This document shows positions 1 through 11,530 of a stretch of 64,000 nucleotides of DNA, piece after piece. Source of the stretch: Eretmocerus hayati. Lineage: Eukaryota > Arthropoda > Insecta > Hymenoptera > Aphelinidae. The stretch lies in contig CM056741.1 in the NCBI GenBank assembly GCA_029851415.1, positions 178,047,021-178,111,020 on the forward strand, given 5' to 3'. Both the position numbers and the translations under genes were made by a program. Below the pieces are notes generated by a model. That model was given only the letters and a program-made list of their open reading frames with translations. It was not told where the DNA came from and searched no databases. Every line of letters starts with the position of its first letter. Position 1 is the first letter of the stretch.

Positions 1-2223
1 AAAAATATTTAAAAATGTGAATGTTCATGAATTCGCATCAGTGTATCACCTAGTTTTTCCCTGGGGAGTTACAAAAAATTTCAATATGTTTTGACCCTTT
101 AAAATCGTATGTCAAAATTCGAGGTAAAATATCGCGTGTCACGCCTATATGCAGTCTACCGTTCGTGCGCCAATTTGATCGAAAATACTTGGCTACCCAT
201 CTCTCATCGGTAGCTTTGTTCGTTAGCTTTAATATCCAATTTGAATCGAAGTGATCCGATGAGTAGTTTTTGAGCAATAATGGTAATACGAAGGTGAGTG
301 GAACGGGGTATGATGGACACAAAAAGCGGGGCGCGTTGGCCAGTTCCAACATACAGCCACAGCACATGAGCCGCGTGGCGCCACCCAACCTAACCTAACC
401 TTCACGGCGCCTCGTGTTGTTGATATTCTGCTCTCGCTGCACCACGGATGTGATTGTTTATCGATATTATTGATAATTTTACCTCGATGTGAGTGAAAAG
501 TGAGTGCTATCAATGCCGTGGGTGGTGGATTAGAAGCTGTATCACATAATTTGACCACCAGATTCGTGCCATGCATCATAAACTCGTGTGTACGAGCGAG
601 TGAGATCCGAGCTGTGACATCTTTTTGTTGAATAATCGAGTTTTACCAACATTTCACGGCATGTCATAGACCTGAGGCATCAGATTAGGTAGAGAAATGT
701 TCAAATATGCGAATGACAACAATTCTGTATGTGTAGTGTTATTATTATACTTAAAAATCGTGAGTGCCCATCATACCCTACACGACTGTCCGCTATACCC
801 CGCGATTACCCATCGTGCCCCAATGATTAAGGTTTAGAAAATAGCATTTCTATGAAAATGTGCGAGTGAAAAAATTTAAAAAAAAATATCCCATCATTCC
901 TGAGATGTTTCTCTGTCGAATGACCACTCGCAGATCCGATTATAGTGAAAATCGTAGTTGCCAAACGGGTTTTAATTAGCTATGCCCGACATACCCCGCT
1001 CTCCCCTATATATACACACACAGACAGGGTCAGAGGGCTCGGAAGATGGGGTGATAGTAATTTTCCGAGGCGTTATCAAGAAAAACTGTTACCTACAATC
1101 GATAGATCTCGGGAAAACGAAGAGGACAGTACAATTTTCATGTATATAAGAGCTTTCTTGGAGGAGAAAAAAATTTTTTAAAAAAAAATTCGAGAAAAAA
1201 TCTACTACCATCAAATGAGAGCTTTCTCTTTCGAGAAAGCAAAACCTACGAGAAATCATTAGAACTCCTTGGATCGAGTCACTTCCTTCAAAATTGCAAG
1301 TGATTGATTGATCAAAATTTTTCCCAATTTTGGTCGTGGATTTTGACACGCAAAAGAACTCAAAAAAAATTTTTGCGGAACATGGATCCAAAAGTTCCCG
1401 AAAGAACTCCAAAATGCTTCCCCAAACGTCTCTGCAGACCCAAAGAGACCGGAGTTATCGTCCAATTGGTGCGGTCATGTATGACACCGATGGGCGTAGA
1501 AATGTCTTCTGCGCACATATTATTGACTTTGATTCACAGCTCTTAACAGAGTACAGTTCGACACACGAGAGTCAAACCCGTTTTCCGAGGGAAGGGTGTA
1601 AGAAATTTTTTCCGCATTTGAGTGGTTCTATACAGAACTTTCAACCTTTGGCACACGCCAGGAACCAGTTTTGCTGGTTACTAAAATATCTAAAATGGGT
1701 AAAAATTCACGTGCCAACTGTTACGGAGGGATGATATTCTTTCTATCGATAAATATCACATTCAGCTGTCGAAATAACACTCAGATGCACCCTATTTCAA
1801 TCTACAAAACTTACAAAACGCGCAGCCCAGTTGAAACACAAATACACACAATGCCATCTTCACAGCAGGCTTAGGAAATCAGAAAACGGCGTGAGAATGC
1901 TAAGAGATACCCCAAGAATGAGGGCCGTGGACCGCGCCACGGATTGCTAGACCCCCTTGACCGTCTGACAAATAGAGCACATATATTTGGAGGTCTTGGA
2001 ACCTATCAAAATCAGCTTCGACAACTTGATAATCATGTGAAGGTTCAGAGACAGCGTGCATTACGCGCAATGTCAAAAAATTTGTAGAATCTCTCATTTG
2101 TGTAATTTGTTTTAGCCTCGACTGTAGCTTGGACCGGAATCATCACATGGATGGGAAAAATAAGGTTTCCCCCGTGTATGGAACTATGCTTTTTGATATT
2201 TGAACTGCGACTGAGAGTAGATT
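1..2223. other. Intergenic stretch with short repeat traces
   Basis: I see no supportable gene here. The reading frames are short, AT-rich and lack splice context. A degenerate ATACCCC motif recurs on one strand or the other near 305, 770, 793 and 987, which suggests an old dispersed or tandem repeat. Poly-A and poly-T runs lie around 1165-1185. A frame on the minus strand at 2097-1900 reads as plausible protein, but it has no recognisable motif and I do not call it. Confidence 0.4.
385..402. repeat. Short interstitial CCTAA tract
   Basis: Three consecutive CCTAA units match the complement of the TTAGG telomere repeat used by most insects. At this length it is an interstitial trace or chance, not a telomere. 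Confidence 0.35.
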
Positions 2224-2430
2224 GTGCGCAACGTTATACCGATCAGGAAATTTTTATCTTTCTGTACCAAAAATGCCACGTTTGAACGCCATTTTAGGGT
2301 TCATGTAATTAAAACATATCTCCAGTTGCAGGCCCATTCCGGGTACTGGAACACATGTCTGTCTTGGTGTTCGAAACGAGCTCACACGCTCGGTACGGAA
2401 ATTTGTTCATTTACACCCTCGTATTAAAAT
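2224..2430. repeat. Repeat fragment related to the hairpin at 54520-54665
   Basis: This stretch shares an ordered series of short blocks with 54520-54665: AAAATGCC, CATTTTAGG, an ACATGTCTGTC core flanked by inverted CACTGG/TTGGTG-type arms, and a GGTACGGAAAT-like end. The shared order suggests two diverged copies of one small hairpin element. Ends and target duplication are not resolved. Confidence 0.35.
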
Positions 2431-2550
2431 TCATCATAATTTAAAGCTGAGCCAAAAGTTGTCCGTCTGCACCCCGTGTATCGGGTCGCCTACGCGGAGG
2501 AAGTGCAGTATAATGAGTGTCCGTATGGATCATGTTAGATCGATGGGTGG

Positions 2551-2920
2551 AGCCTGGAATGGTCCGGAACGGTTTTGAATGGTCTAGGACATTCCGGTAA
2601 GGCCTGGAACGGTCGGAAACGGTTGAGAATGGTGTAGGACAGTCCGGTGCGGTCTGAGACTGCCTGGAATAATCTGAAACGATCTGGTACATTTTCAGAC
2701 ATTCTGGTACGGTCTGGAATGGTCTATGATAGATTAGCACGTTCTGGGATGGTCTGGTATGGTCGAAGATGATCTGCAACGGTCTGGTAAGATCTGGGAC
2801 GTTCTGGTATGGTCTGGGACGGTATGGTGCGGTCTGGAATGGTGTGGTACAGTCTGAGATAATCTGGTACAGTTTAGGATGGTCTGAGATGGGCTGGTTT
2901 AGGCTAAGCTAGCCTGGGCT
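2551..2920. repeat. Minisatellite, 10-bp unit in unbroken register (37 units)
   Basis: Thirty-seven consecutive 10-mers match a GGTCTGGNAY-like consensus with many substitutions but no gain or loss of a base: every unit starts exactly 10 bases after the previous one. Read as codons on the minus strand this gives a Pro/Ser/Asp/Thr-rich 10-residue repeat, which is a by-product of the period and not evidence of a gene. A G-rich tail (GGTGGGTGGGTGGG near 2970) follows and could fold as a quadruplex. Confidence 0.9.
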
Positions 2921-2925
2921 AGCTA

Positions 2926-5900
2926 CAATATAATGTTTGGATAATGTGTAGGGGTGCGGGAGATTCGGTGGGTGGGTGGGTTGATTTTTGGGTCTTTGGG
3001 TGGACACTGTGGACAGGTTGATGAGTGGATAGCTAGATGGGCCACTGGGTAGTGAAAAATATAAGTGGAACCAGTTCTCCACGAACTTCATAAGAGACTA
3101 GAATCGATCATAACCCACCACCCTACAAATATGAATTTGAGCCACAAAAGTATTTTAGGTGCCTCTGACTCATCATAAACATTCACAAGCTAAACTGGCG
3201 GTACCGAGAGAGGCAATCACGCGAGTTCATTATTAAGGTATCATCATCTAGATTCTGAGAATATGTTCATCTGGGAAGTTTAGAATAGAATCTGTATATA
3301 AAATATTTCGCTCATCTCTCGACCAATTATCGTGTCAATAATGTAAGAGATGTTTTCTTCAAAGGTCAACGATTAAGGGCGCTGAAAGATGGAATACGAA
3401 GGAAATTAGTGGTCACTGTACTTCATTCTCTACACGCTCGAGGAAAATATTTGGGAACATTCTCGCTAAGTTCAAATAAATAAGTTCATTCATATCGATA
3501 AAAAGGGATGTATTCCATCTTAATTTTGCTCATTCTGCTGAAATTGATGGGTTAGATATTTCTCCGTTAATGCACATTGAGTTTCTTGTAGTATTCACTA
3601 TCACAAGCACAAACATTATTGTATTCTGATATTTTCCGCAAGACGAAATTTTTCATTGTAGATTTTCCCACACTGAATAGATTCGACAAACAGGAGAAGA
3701 TTAAATCTTCCGATGCGTGTGATAGGGTAGCCTTGTAACAAACAACCCCATTTGATAGAGGGCGCAAATTGTACAGCACGCACACCCTAACAGTAATAAC
3801 GATAAACTCTCTTCTCGTTCCTTTGACATTTTGGTATGCAACTGCAAGTTTTAGTAGCTATTTCAATCAAGTATTGGTCATTGTATAGATGTAACTGACA
3901 AATTTGTGTACGTACTATTTTTCAATTACCAACAGCAAGTTGTACACATCAGAGGCATATACGAATTGCATCGAGCTTTATATACAGTTCAGCACTTCAC
4001 GCTCGACTGCAGAGTTGAATCTCGTCGGGGTGAGGCAAACTCAAAGCGAGTCCTTTGAAGCTGATGACGTGCACTGTCAGCCCGTATGTGCGATCGCCCC
4101 TATGAGGTGACGATGCATGCGTCATCGACGAAAATTCCAAATTTTGCATGTTTTTTCGTACTCAATGCACATCAATGAACCTATTTTATTTGGAGAGAAT
4201 TCCTGATGACATGAAAGTAATTCATGCAAAGTTTTCTTACTATGAATGTATAGAGAAATCACGTCATTTTGTTTTGTGAATCCAAGTGAGTTTTATCGTT
4301 TTGGGTATTATTGAGAAAATCGAACGTAGAGAATAGCATGAGCTCAACTCTCAGGTTGTTGAATGATGGATCTTCCAACGTCACAACACGATCTCTGATA
4401 CTTTCAGTTGATTTTCCGATCATAGGATGTTTCTTTTTTCCAGTGATAATTATTCTTAAATAGAATGGAGTATAAAACTAGTCATACTAAAATCACCCAC
4501 ACGTGCACGTAAGAATGAGCTACTTTTTTAACCCATTTTTATTCGAGTTTCTATTTGTATTGAATCCTGAAAATCATAACTGGCTTCTATGTCTGAACAT
4601 GAGCTCCGCTCGTTATTATCCATCATTTGCCAAGAAAGCGAGGAAGTTCTTAAATTTAAAATGAATGCTGTATCTTCTAAAAATATTTACATTTTCGCGA
4701 AGCGAATCAGAATCTTTGAATCTCATAACGTTATTGACAAGGAGTGGGACGCCGCTAAGGAGAGTTGAATTTCTTGCAGAGACAAGTAAATTGATTCGCA
4801 ATTACAAAGTACTCTCAACATCAGTATTATTTCTCAATATACAGCAAGTCTCCCTTAATAGCTTAAGGGAAGAAATAAATGAGAAAAAAACTCAGAGAGC
4901 AGTTCGTAAACACAGAGGGGCCTCTGGGGCACGGAATGTTTCAACGAGAGAGAAGAAAATTCCATTATACATGATAATTCGATTTAGAAAATGTAGGGAA
5001 ATGTTAAGAAGAGCTCACGATAAGAAGAGCCCTATGCTTGACAATACTTTGATAACGAGAGGTGAGCAAGAGTTCAATACTCGTTTCGTCACTTTTTTCT
5101 CAGCTTCACTTCATTTTGAAGCTTTTAGTCCGCGTCCGCGAAGGAAATTGTGAAATTTCACTGATGTACATTCATTCAGATTGAAGGTTCTCTCTAATAC
5201 AGCTACTTCGAGAAATTAAAGAGGAAAGTGAGTGTAATTAAGAATTCATAATTACTAGGCTTTGAAAAATATGGCCAAATGCAACCGATGTTGCTTACAT
5301 CATGAAACGAGTATCTATCAAGAATCCAAAGTTTTCTGAGGATTTTCATTCGTCTCTGGCAGCTTGTAAATCTATAGTGTAGCGCCAGTTAACATCGATA
5401 TAAAGCAAATTATAGACTCTGCTGGAAGGTTTGTGTCGTGCTACAATTTGTAATAACCAAGATCGTAAAGTATAACTGGTTATTGATCTTTTAATCCACG
5501 GTGCAGCATGGATCGAGGAATCTTCAGTAAGCCCAGACCGAGTACAAACCATGATCTGCGATACTGTGGTGAAGAGGATTCAGCGATACTCTAATTATTC
5601 TTTTTTTTACAATAGGCCGAATTCTCAACATCCCAGGTTCGTTGTATATTTAGAAATATAGGTATTTAAACACGATCTTGATGATTATTTATAGTTGATT
5701 CGTTCAAAAACTTTCAAATAAATCTAAACGTACTCTCCACAGAATTTTTCTGGCATGGGGAATGCTGTTCACTCTATCTAAATGATGTTTGGAGTGGACA
5801 AAGGGTGGAGAATGGCAAAATTAAGGACTTTGAAGGATCTTTGTCTTCAATTTTTTTCTTTCTCACGATTCTATATTGAGTCCTGAGTTGTGGTCCATCA

Positions 5901-6216
5901 TGGGCAATTATATTTGTATATCAGACGGATATTGTTTAGATTTTTGAGATTTTTTCAGTGGGTTACAAGAGAAGGATCACAAATTATGGAGAACCGATAT
6001 TTTCCCTTGGTAGAGATGGAATAGTAAAGGGGCTCTTAGGTCAGAGGGATTTCTTCCATCACTTGAACTATCACAGAAATAGCGTATTATCAGTACACTA
6101 GGATGAGTGATGTGAAGAGTTTGACGAGCTTTTCTCCCACCAATTCACTCGAGCGAAACAAGAATTGAAAGAATAAGTTGTATTGATGCCAAGAATACTA
6201 AAGATACACACGGAAA
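2926..6216. other. Intergenic stretch, nothing recognised
   Basis: Apart from a G-rich strip at about 2940-3030 I see only AT-rich sequence with short unsupported frames. A 162-codon plus-strand frame at 4665-5153 is the longest. It has no motif, low-complexity Arg/Lys/Ser composition and no splice signals that extend it. Confidence 0.4.
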
Positions 6217-7207
6217 GCTAACACCAGGGTTTGACAAGTAACATAACAAAATTGCGTTATCGATTTCGTTATGTTACGTTATCATGACAAAAAACGAAAT
6301 TAAGAGGTAATTTCGTTACGTTAGGATAACATAACCAAATACCGTAACGTAATGTCACTAACGTAATACAATAACGTAACGAAACCCCAATCCTTGGATT
6401 TCGTTTTGTTATCAATAACGTTATTCTATAGTAACGAAACTCGACTCTTACGTGAATAACGTTATATGTGAATAACGTTATCAATAGCGAAACGAAATTC
6501 AAGTATTGGAGTTTCGTTACGGTATTCGAGTAACGTTATTCACATTATAATTAATTTCGTTACGTTACTTCCGCGAGTAACGTAACGAAATGGAAATTGT
6601 ATTTTGTTTCGTTTTTTTTCTTTCGCCAAGTGATAAGGACGAACTTTTGCCCCACGAGGGTCTTAAATAGAGAAGATTGGATATGACTGATTCATAACGC
6701 GCCAGAGATAGACTAGGTTGGTAGGTACAACCAAGTATTCGGAGATACTTTTTTCAAAATTCTCCTATGACGCATAGAATCCGAGATACCGTCATTTTCA
6801 GAGAGGGTGATATTGCATTTACTCAGAATTCATTAGCGGCTGTGGATATAATGGAAAAAATAACGTAACGAAACTCGGAAAAGAATTTCGTTATGTTAAC
6901 GTAACGGAAAACTTTAACGAAACGTCTTGGAAATTACGTTACTCAATTTCGTTATTAGTTTCGTTAGTTTCGAATAACGTTATCCATATGAATTTCGTTA
7001 TACGTTTCGTTAAAAATACCGAAACTCATAACGAAACGAAATTCAATTCGTTATGATCTTAACGTTATTCTGGTAACGTAACGAAAAACATAACGGAATT
7101 CTACCCATTATTTAACTAATTCACGAATATCATAACAGATCTCCGAGGGTTTCGTTAATAACGCACCATAACGAAACTAGCGTTATTTGTCAAACCCTGG
7201 CTAACAC
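6217..7207. mobile_element. hAT-type MITE with 8-bp target duplication
   Basis: The element runs from 6225 to 7199 (975 bp). Its terminal inverted repeats start CAGGGTTTGACAA and end TTGTCAAACCCTG, and it is flanked by a perfect 8-bp direct repeat GCTAACAC (6217-6224 and 7200-7207). An 8-bp duplication with CAGGG-type ends is diagnostic of the hAT superfamily. The interior has no transposase. Both halves are packed with variants of the motif AACGTAACGAAA in both orientations, and about 200 bp of unrelated spacer (about 6615-6850) lies in the middle. It is therefore non-autonomous. The intact target duplication suggests a fairly recent insertion. Confidence 0.9.
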
Positions 7208-8044
7208 ATAATTTTGGGATAAAATGCAGTGTTTATGCGCCAAAATATTTGATAGAAGTGAATATCAACATCAACATTAACCGTCCATGCAAGTCTAACC
7301 CAACGCAAACGCCAAATGTTCGATGAGCCCAGGCCAAACTTGTATCTCTACTGCAAAGCCAGATGAAAAGCCATGAGAACTCCTTAATCTGTTGTATAAT
7401 AACTGTCTAATTGAAGTAAGGCTTCGTCTGTATTGATTCACCGTTGGCATCCGCTTCAAAGCTGCAATTTCGAAAAGATCAACTCGAAAGCCCGTCATCG
7501 TGTACAGCCAAACTTACCGAGGTGATTTCGCGAAAGCGAGAGACGACACGAACTTAATCGAGCGGAGGATCAACAGTTTGCTAGTTGGGTGAGATGCCTA
7601 TATACGAAAGCTATAAGCCAAACATTCCCATCCCCTTCGTGTACTTATTGGACGGAAAAGCAAGCAAGAGAAAGGGAATTTCCGAGGTAAGGTATAGGGC
7701 GAGATAGGGTGGGTGGAATCAGCATTTCGGCACATGGTGCAATATTTTGGCATGGAAAGGCTGTAGAAAAGAGCATTCGAAGAGACTATAGTTGCATACT
7801 AATCTATCGCTGAATTCTTGATGGACTTATCCAATCGTCGAAATATTTGAGCACAGCCTAGAATGACAATTATTAACCACTTATCTCTGCGTGAAACATG
7901 AATTGACGTATTGGTTCTTTTATCAAGCCGGAAGTATTATTAGAAAGTACTTGATAATTTTTCGAACAAATTGGTTAGTTTCATTGCAATATGCTTGGAT
8001 AACAGCAATCTAGCCTTTGGTTGACACCCGGGGAGAACTCACCC
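7208..8044. other. Intergenic stretch, nothing recognised
   Basis: No repeat, RNA gene or supportable exon was found between the hAT element and the SINE. Confidence 0.4.
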
Positions 8045-8258
8045 TAGGTATTTTTTCAGCCACCACGGCCTCGTGGATAAGATCCTGGCCTTCAATGCAG
8101 AAGGCTTGTTTCGGATCTCGGCCGCCACCAATGTAAATTTTCATAGGTGTTTTTCGGTGACTTCGGTGGTTTGAAATCCACCTTCAACTGTAGGTCCCGC
8201 AGAATAACCTCGAAAAGAGGTTAGAAGTGCGTTAACGAAGAAAAAAATAGGTATTTTT
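8045..8258 (+). mobile_element. tRNA-headed SINE with 11-bp target duplication
   Basis: The body occupies about 8056-8247. Its 5' part resembles a tRNA: a box-A-like GGCCTCGTGGATAA (8068-8081), an arm GGCCTTCAATGCAGAAGG and a degenerate box B TTTCGGATCTC. A tRNA-unrelated body follows and ends in an A-rich tail, AACGAAGAAAAAAA. The element is bounded by the direct repeat TAGGTATTTTT at 8045-8055 and 8248-8258, the signature of LINE-mediated insertion. The head is too degenerate in its arms to be a working tRNA gene. A 3' fragment of the same family lies at 50205-50300. Confidence 0.85.
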
Positions 8259-8789
8259 GTCATTTGGGTGGCACACGGGATGTATCACATTCCACGTATT
8301 TTTTCTTAGCCGATAAGCAAGTTCTTTAGATTAACTCAAAAATGAGACCAGATACTTTCAATATTTTCTAGACCCGAGAGTACTTCGAGTATGTCAATAC
8401 AATCGATTTTGAGGTGTACCAATACTGGAGGCTACGCTCAATTCGAAAAATCTTTTGAATGAAGGCAACTTGTCTTATCATCTTCGCGAGAAAGGTAGCT
8501 CAGAATAAATCTGAAAAAGTGAGACTGCAGTAGTGTAGTTGGTTAAAGTGTGAAATGTGGATTTTTGGAAACTATGTTTGAGCAATCTGTGGGGGAATCA
8601 ATGCTCTCTATCGAAGAAGTAACTATTATTTATGACCTGATTCCCGGAAAATGTTGATACTATTATGAATCACCATCCTCCAGAATTCGGTTACGATCCA
8701 ATTCCCGATTATGAGCGTTAGAATATGAAAATTCAGTTTCCCGCACGGCTCACCTGTTTGTGGAAATGATACATGTTGCACTGAGTTCA
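8259..8789. other. Intergenic stretch, nothing recognised
   Basis: AT-rich sequence without a supportable gene or repeat. Confidence 0.35.
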
Positions 8790-9960
8790 TGAGATTAAAG
8801 CTCGCTTCTGAGCGAGTGGTTTGTGGCCTGAGCCGCAGGTGAAGGTTGAAAAAGTCCCTCGAAAGTGTGGAACCTCATAAACGAGGTGTGAATACTATTT
8901 TTTGTAATTTTGTTGGCACCCAAACATCAAAAATTGCAAAATACGTTAAATCTTAATAGACTATCATATCTTAGAACCAACTGCCAATTGATCAAAAGTT
9001 GAATGAAGTGCAAATAATCATTGGTTCTATGTGTCATGACCAAGTTACACTCTAGTTACGTAGGCAATGACCATGGTCATATTTTGCTAAATATATCAAT
9101 ACTATTTTCCATCTTCTGTGCGAAAAATGTGACTTTTCCGCGCGTATTTTTGATTTTCATCCCCACATAGCAGATGGGAATATTACATTTCGATACAAGG
9201 TTGGAAAAATAGGTCTTACAGCCGTGTATCGGACTGTATTCTGTGCGGGTGTAAAATTTGTATTTCGCATCCTCGTGTTGATTCCGACCTTTGCCTACGG
9301 CTCAAGCCGGAAACCCAACACTCGGACGGGAAAAAAAGTTTTTCCACCTTTGGATCGAAATGTACTATTTTGGTATCAAAGCGACTCAACGCTAATTTCC
9401 TGATTCGAGATGGCCATCTTTCCTACTTGTCGCACTATGCCAAAAAGACACTTTCCCGCATAGCGTGTCGAAATAATAGATTTAGCACCAAATTTTCGAA
9501 GTTGTAGCTCGCTTCTGAGCGATTGGTTTTCGTCCTGAGTTACGACTGTGCGCTAAGTTCACCTTTGCGCACTCAATTCAGGAACTCGGGCGTAGAAGTA
9601 CTTTGCGCCCTTGTTACTTAATGTACTATTTCTACCCTTGTATCGAGATGTACAATTCTTGACAAAGCGTGAGAGAAAATAGGGAATCAGTGCGAAAAAG
9701 TATCCTTTCTCACTGATTTTCCACTTTCTTTGACAGTTTGTCAAGAAACACAGTTCTGTGTAGAACTTATTTTTCGCATCCTCGTAATACTTCTGATCCT
9801 CGCCTACGGCTCGGACTGGAAACCCACGACTCGTTTCGGGGGTTTCGAAAAGTTTTCACACCCTTGTATCGAATCGTACTATTTTGATATACTCTACAAA
9901 AAAGTGCATTGTTCCGAACTGGTGATTGATTATACTTTCCACCCTGTACATTGAAAAATC
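8790..9960. repeat. Cluster of related repeat fragments
   Basis: The palindromic block GCTCGCTTCTGAGCGA, followed by a TGGTTT-x-TCCTGAG-like tail, occurs at about 8800 and again at 9508. A second module, TTTCGCATCCTCGT followed by GCCTACGGCTC and CCGGAAACCCA-like sequence, occurs at 9274-9325 and 9773-9825. That module can itself fold, because the CCTCGTGTTG arm pairs with CAACACTCGG. The pieces look like two or more degraded copies of one transposon. No ends or target duplications can be fixed. Confidence 0.55.
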
Positions 9961-11530
9961 GGCAGCCCAAAATGGAATTTGCTCGGGAATTTGATACTCG
10001 CCTCAATTTCCGTCTTGAAATAATCCCTTGTTATACGAAAACGACCTCGCGCAGTGGCCCGTCTTATCAAAATTCACCAGTTTGAGGTCTAAGAGTTCTG
10101 CAATTGAATAACTCCATTCGCCGATCCTTAAACCCGATCCGAGTCAATGTTAATTCCATTTCAACTCGTCAGACATACCTGAGAATCACCGAAGCACTCC
10201 TTAGAAATCGGCCATTGATCTGATTAAGCACTCGCATTGACTAGCATCACACTATACCCGTACTATGATATATACCCCTCTGATGATCCAGATTACCAGA
10301 GAAGCCCTATTTCCACTAATTAACGGATCAATCTGTCAATTCGTACGTGATATGACCGCCTATTGTGCTATACACTGTGCATCGCCATTCTCATCCCATA
10401 CAAATACATATTCTGTATAGATCATCGTAATACTAAATCACGAAGAATAGAAGAATTGAATTTCGTCTATCAATACCCGAGCCTCAGTTGTCTGCACAAG
10501 ATTGTACACTTATACAGATATTGAGTAACTCTAACTTATATACCTATATATATATATATATAAATCAGCTGATGTAGACCCTAATCCAGCAGACACGGTT
10601 TCCATCTCGAAGCAAGATAGGACGTTCGGCTTTGCTTTCCTAGCCTAGAGGCATATTCAACGTACCCTATAAGCGGATCGCGGAATCCAGATTTTCCATT
10701 CGCAATAACATAATATAACCCTGTACGTAAGTATATATATATACATCGAAAGCAGACTGGATCGCCTGAGGTATAATGAGGAAACGCTATTCGGATTGCC
10801 TCTGGAGGTTATGTATGGAAGATGAAGGTCCGGTAAGGGAGTCTTACGTTTACCCGCGAGGGAGGAGTGTATTATGGACCGATATTAGATTACAGCCTAT
10901 ATTATAGGTCCGAGCGGATTGCGAGGAGGATTTCACCTCTCCGGATCACGTTTTGTGATGGAAACATCGTGATGTATTATATGTCGAAGGGAAGAAAAGG
11001 AAAGATCAGGCTATGAAAGTGTGATTGATGCAAGGGATCGCAACATCTTGTATGTGTCGGTTTATTTTGAGATCGACGGTTCATTTTGAGGTTATCATTC
11101 TCATAAAAATTTTAGAATATGGTGGGCTATTGAGATTTCACCCGCATCTTACGTGAGAGAGACAAGAAGAAGTTTGGGTACTCGCATACAATAACATACG
11201 TTTGAATTTCAAAGAAACAAACTTAGGAGTCCTTCTACACAAAAAAAATCTGAAGCACGACTTGGACTGGAAAAAACCAAAATATTGGGCAGAGAACCAA
11301 ACTGTTCCAACCGATTGCTGCTCAAAATGTTATATATCGACGTGGGCATGGGCCAGTGCTGCGAGAAGTCCCGGATAACCTCTACGCAGCGGGGTTGGGC
11401 CTTGTGCCGGTCAATGTCGTGAATTTAGACCATTAGGTGTAGCTGCTGATGATCTCTGCGTGCTACATTCAGCGGTGGAGGCTGCGACAGTAGGTGCCGA
11501 GGCACTCAACCGCGGGTCGAAGTTTATATA
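9961..11530. other. Intergenic stretch with a TA microsatellite
   Basis: A TA run occupies about 10545-10562 and a TATATATATA run about 10732-10742. The interval 11330-11520 is noticeably GC-richer than its surroundings but gives no coherent protein. No gene is supported. Confidence 0.4.

Noticed and set aside
385..402. Telomere array
   Set aside because: Only three units, with unique sequence on both sides.
2441..2779. 112-codon minus-strand frame with Pro/Ser-rich 10-residue repeats
   Set aside because: It is the translation of the 10-bp minisatellite. The repeat has no stop in this frame because of its period, not because it codes.
2551..2920. CRISPR-like periodicity
   Set aside because: The unit is 10 bp with no conserved-repeat and unique-spacer alternation, in a eukaryotic context.
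8060..8135. tRNA gene
   Set aside because: Arms do not pair properly and box B is degenerate. The target duplication and tail show it is a SINE head.
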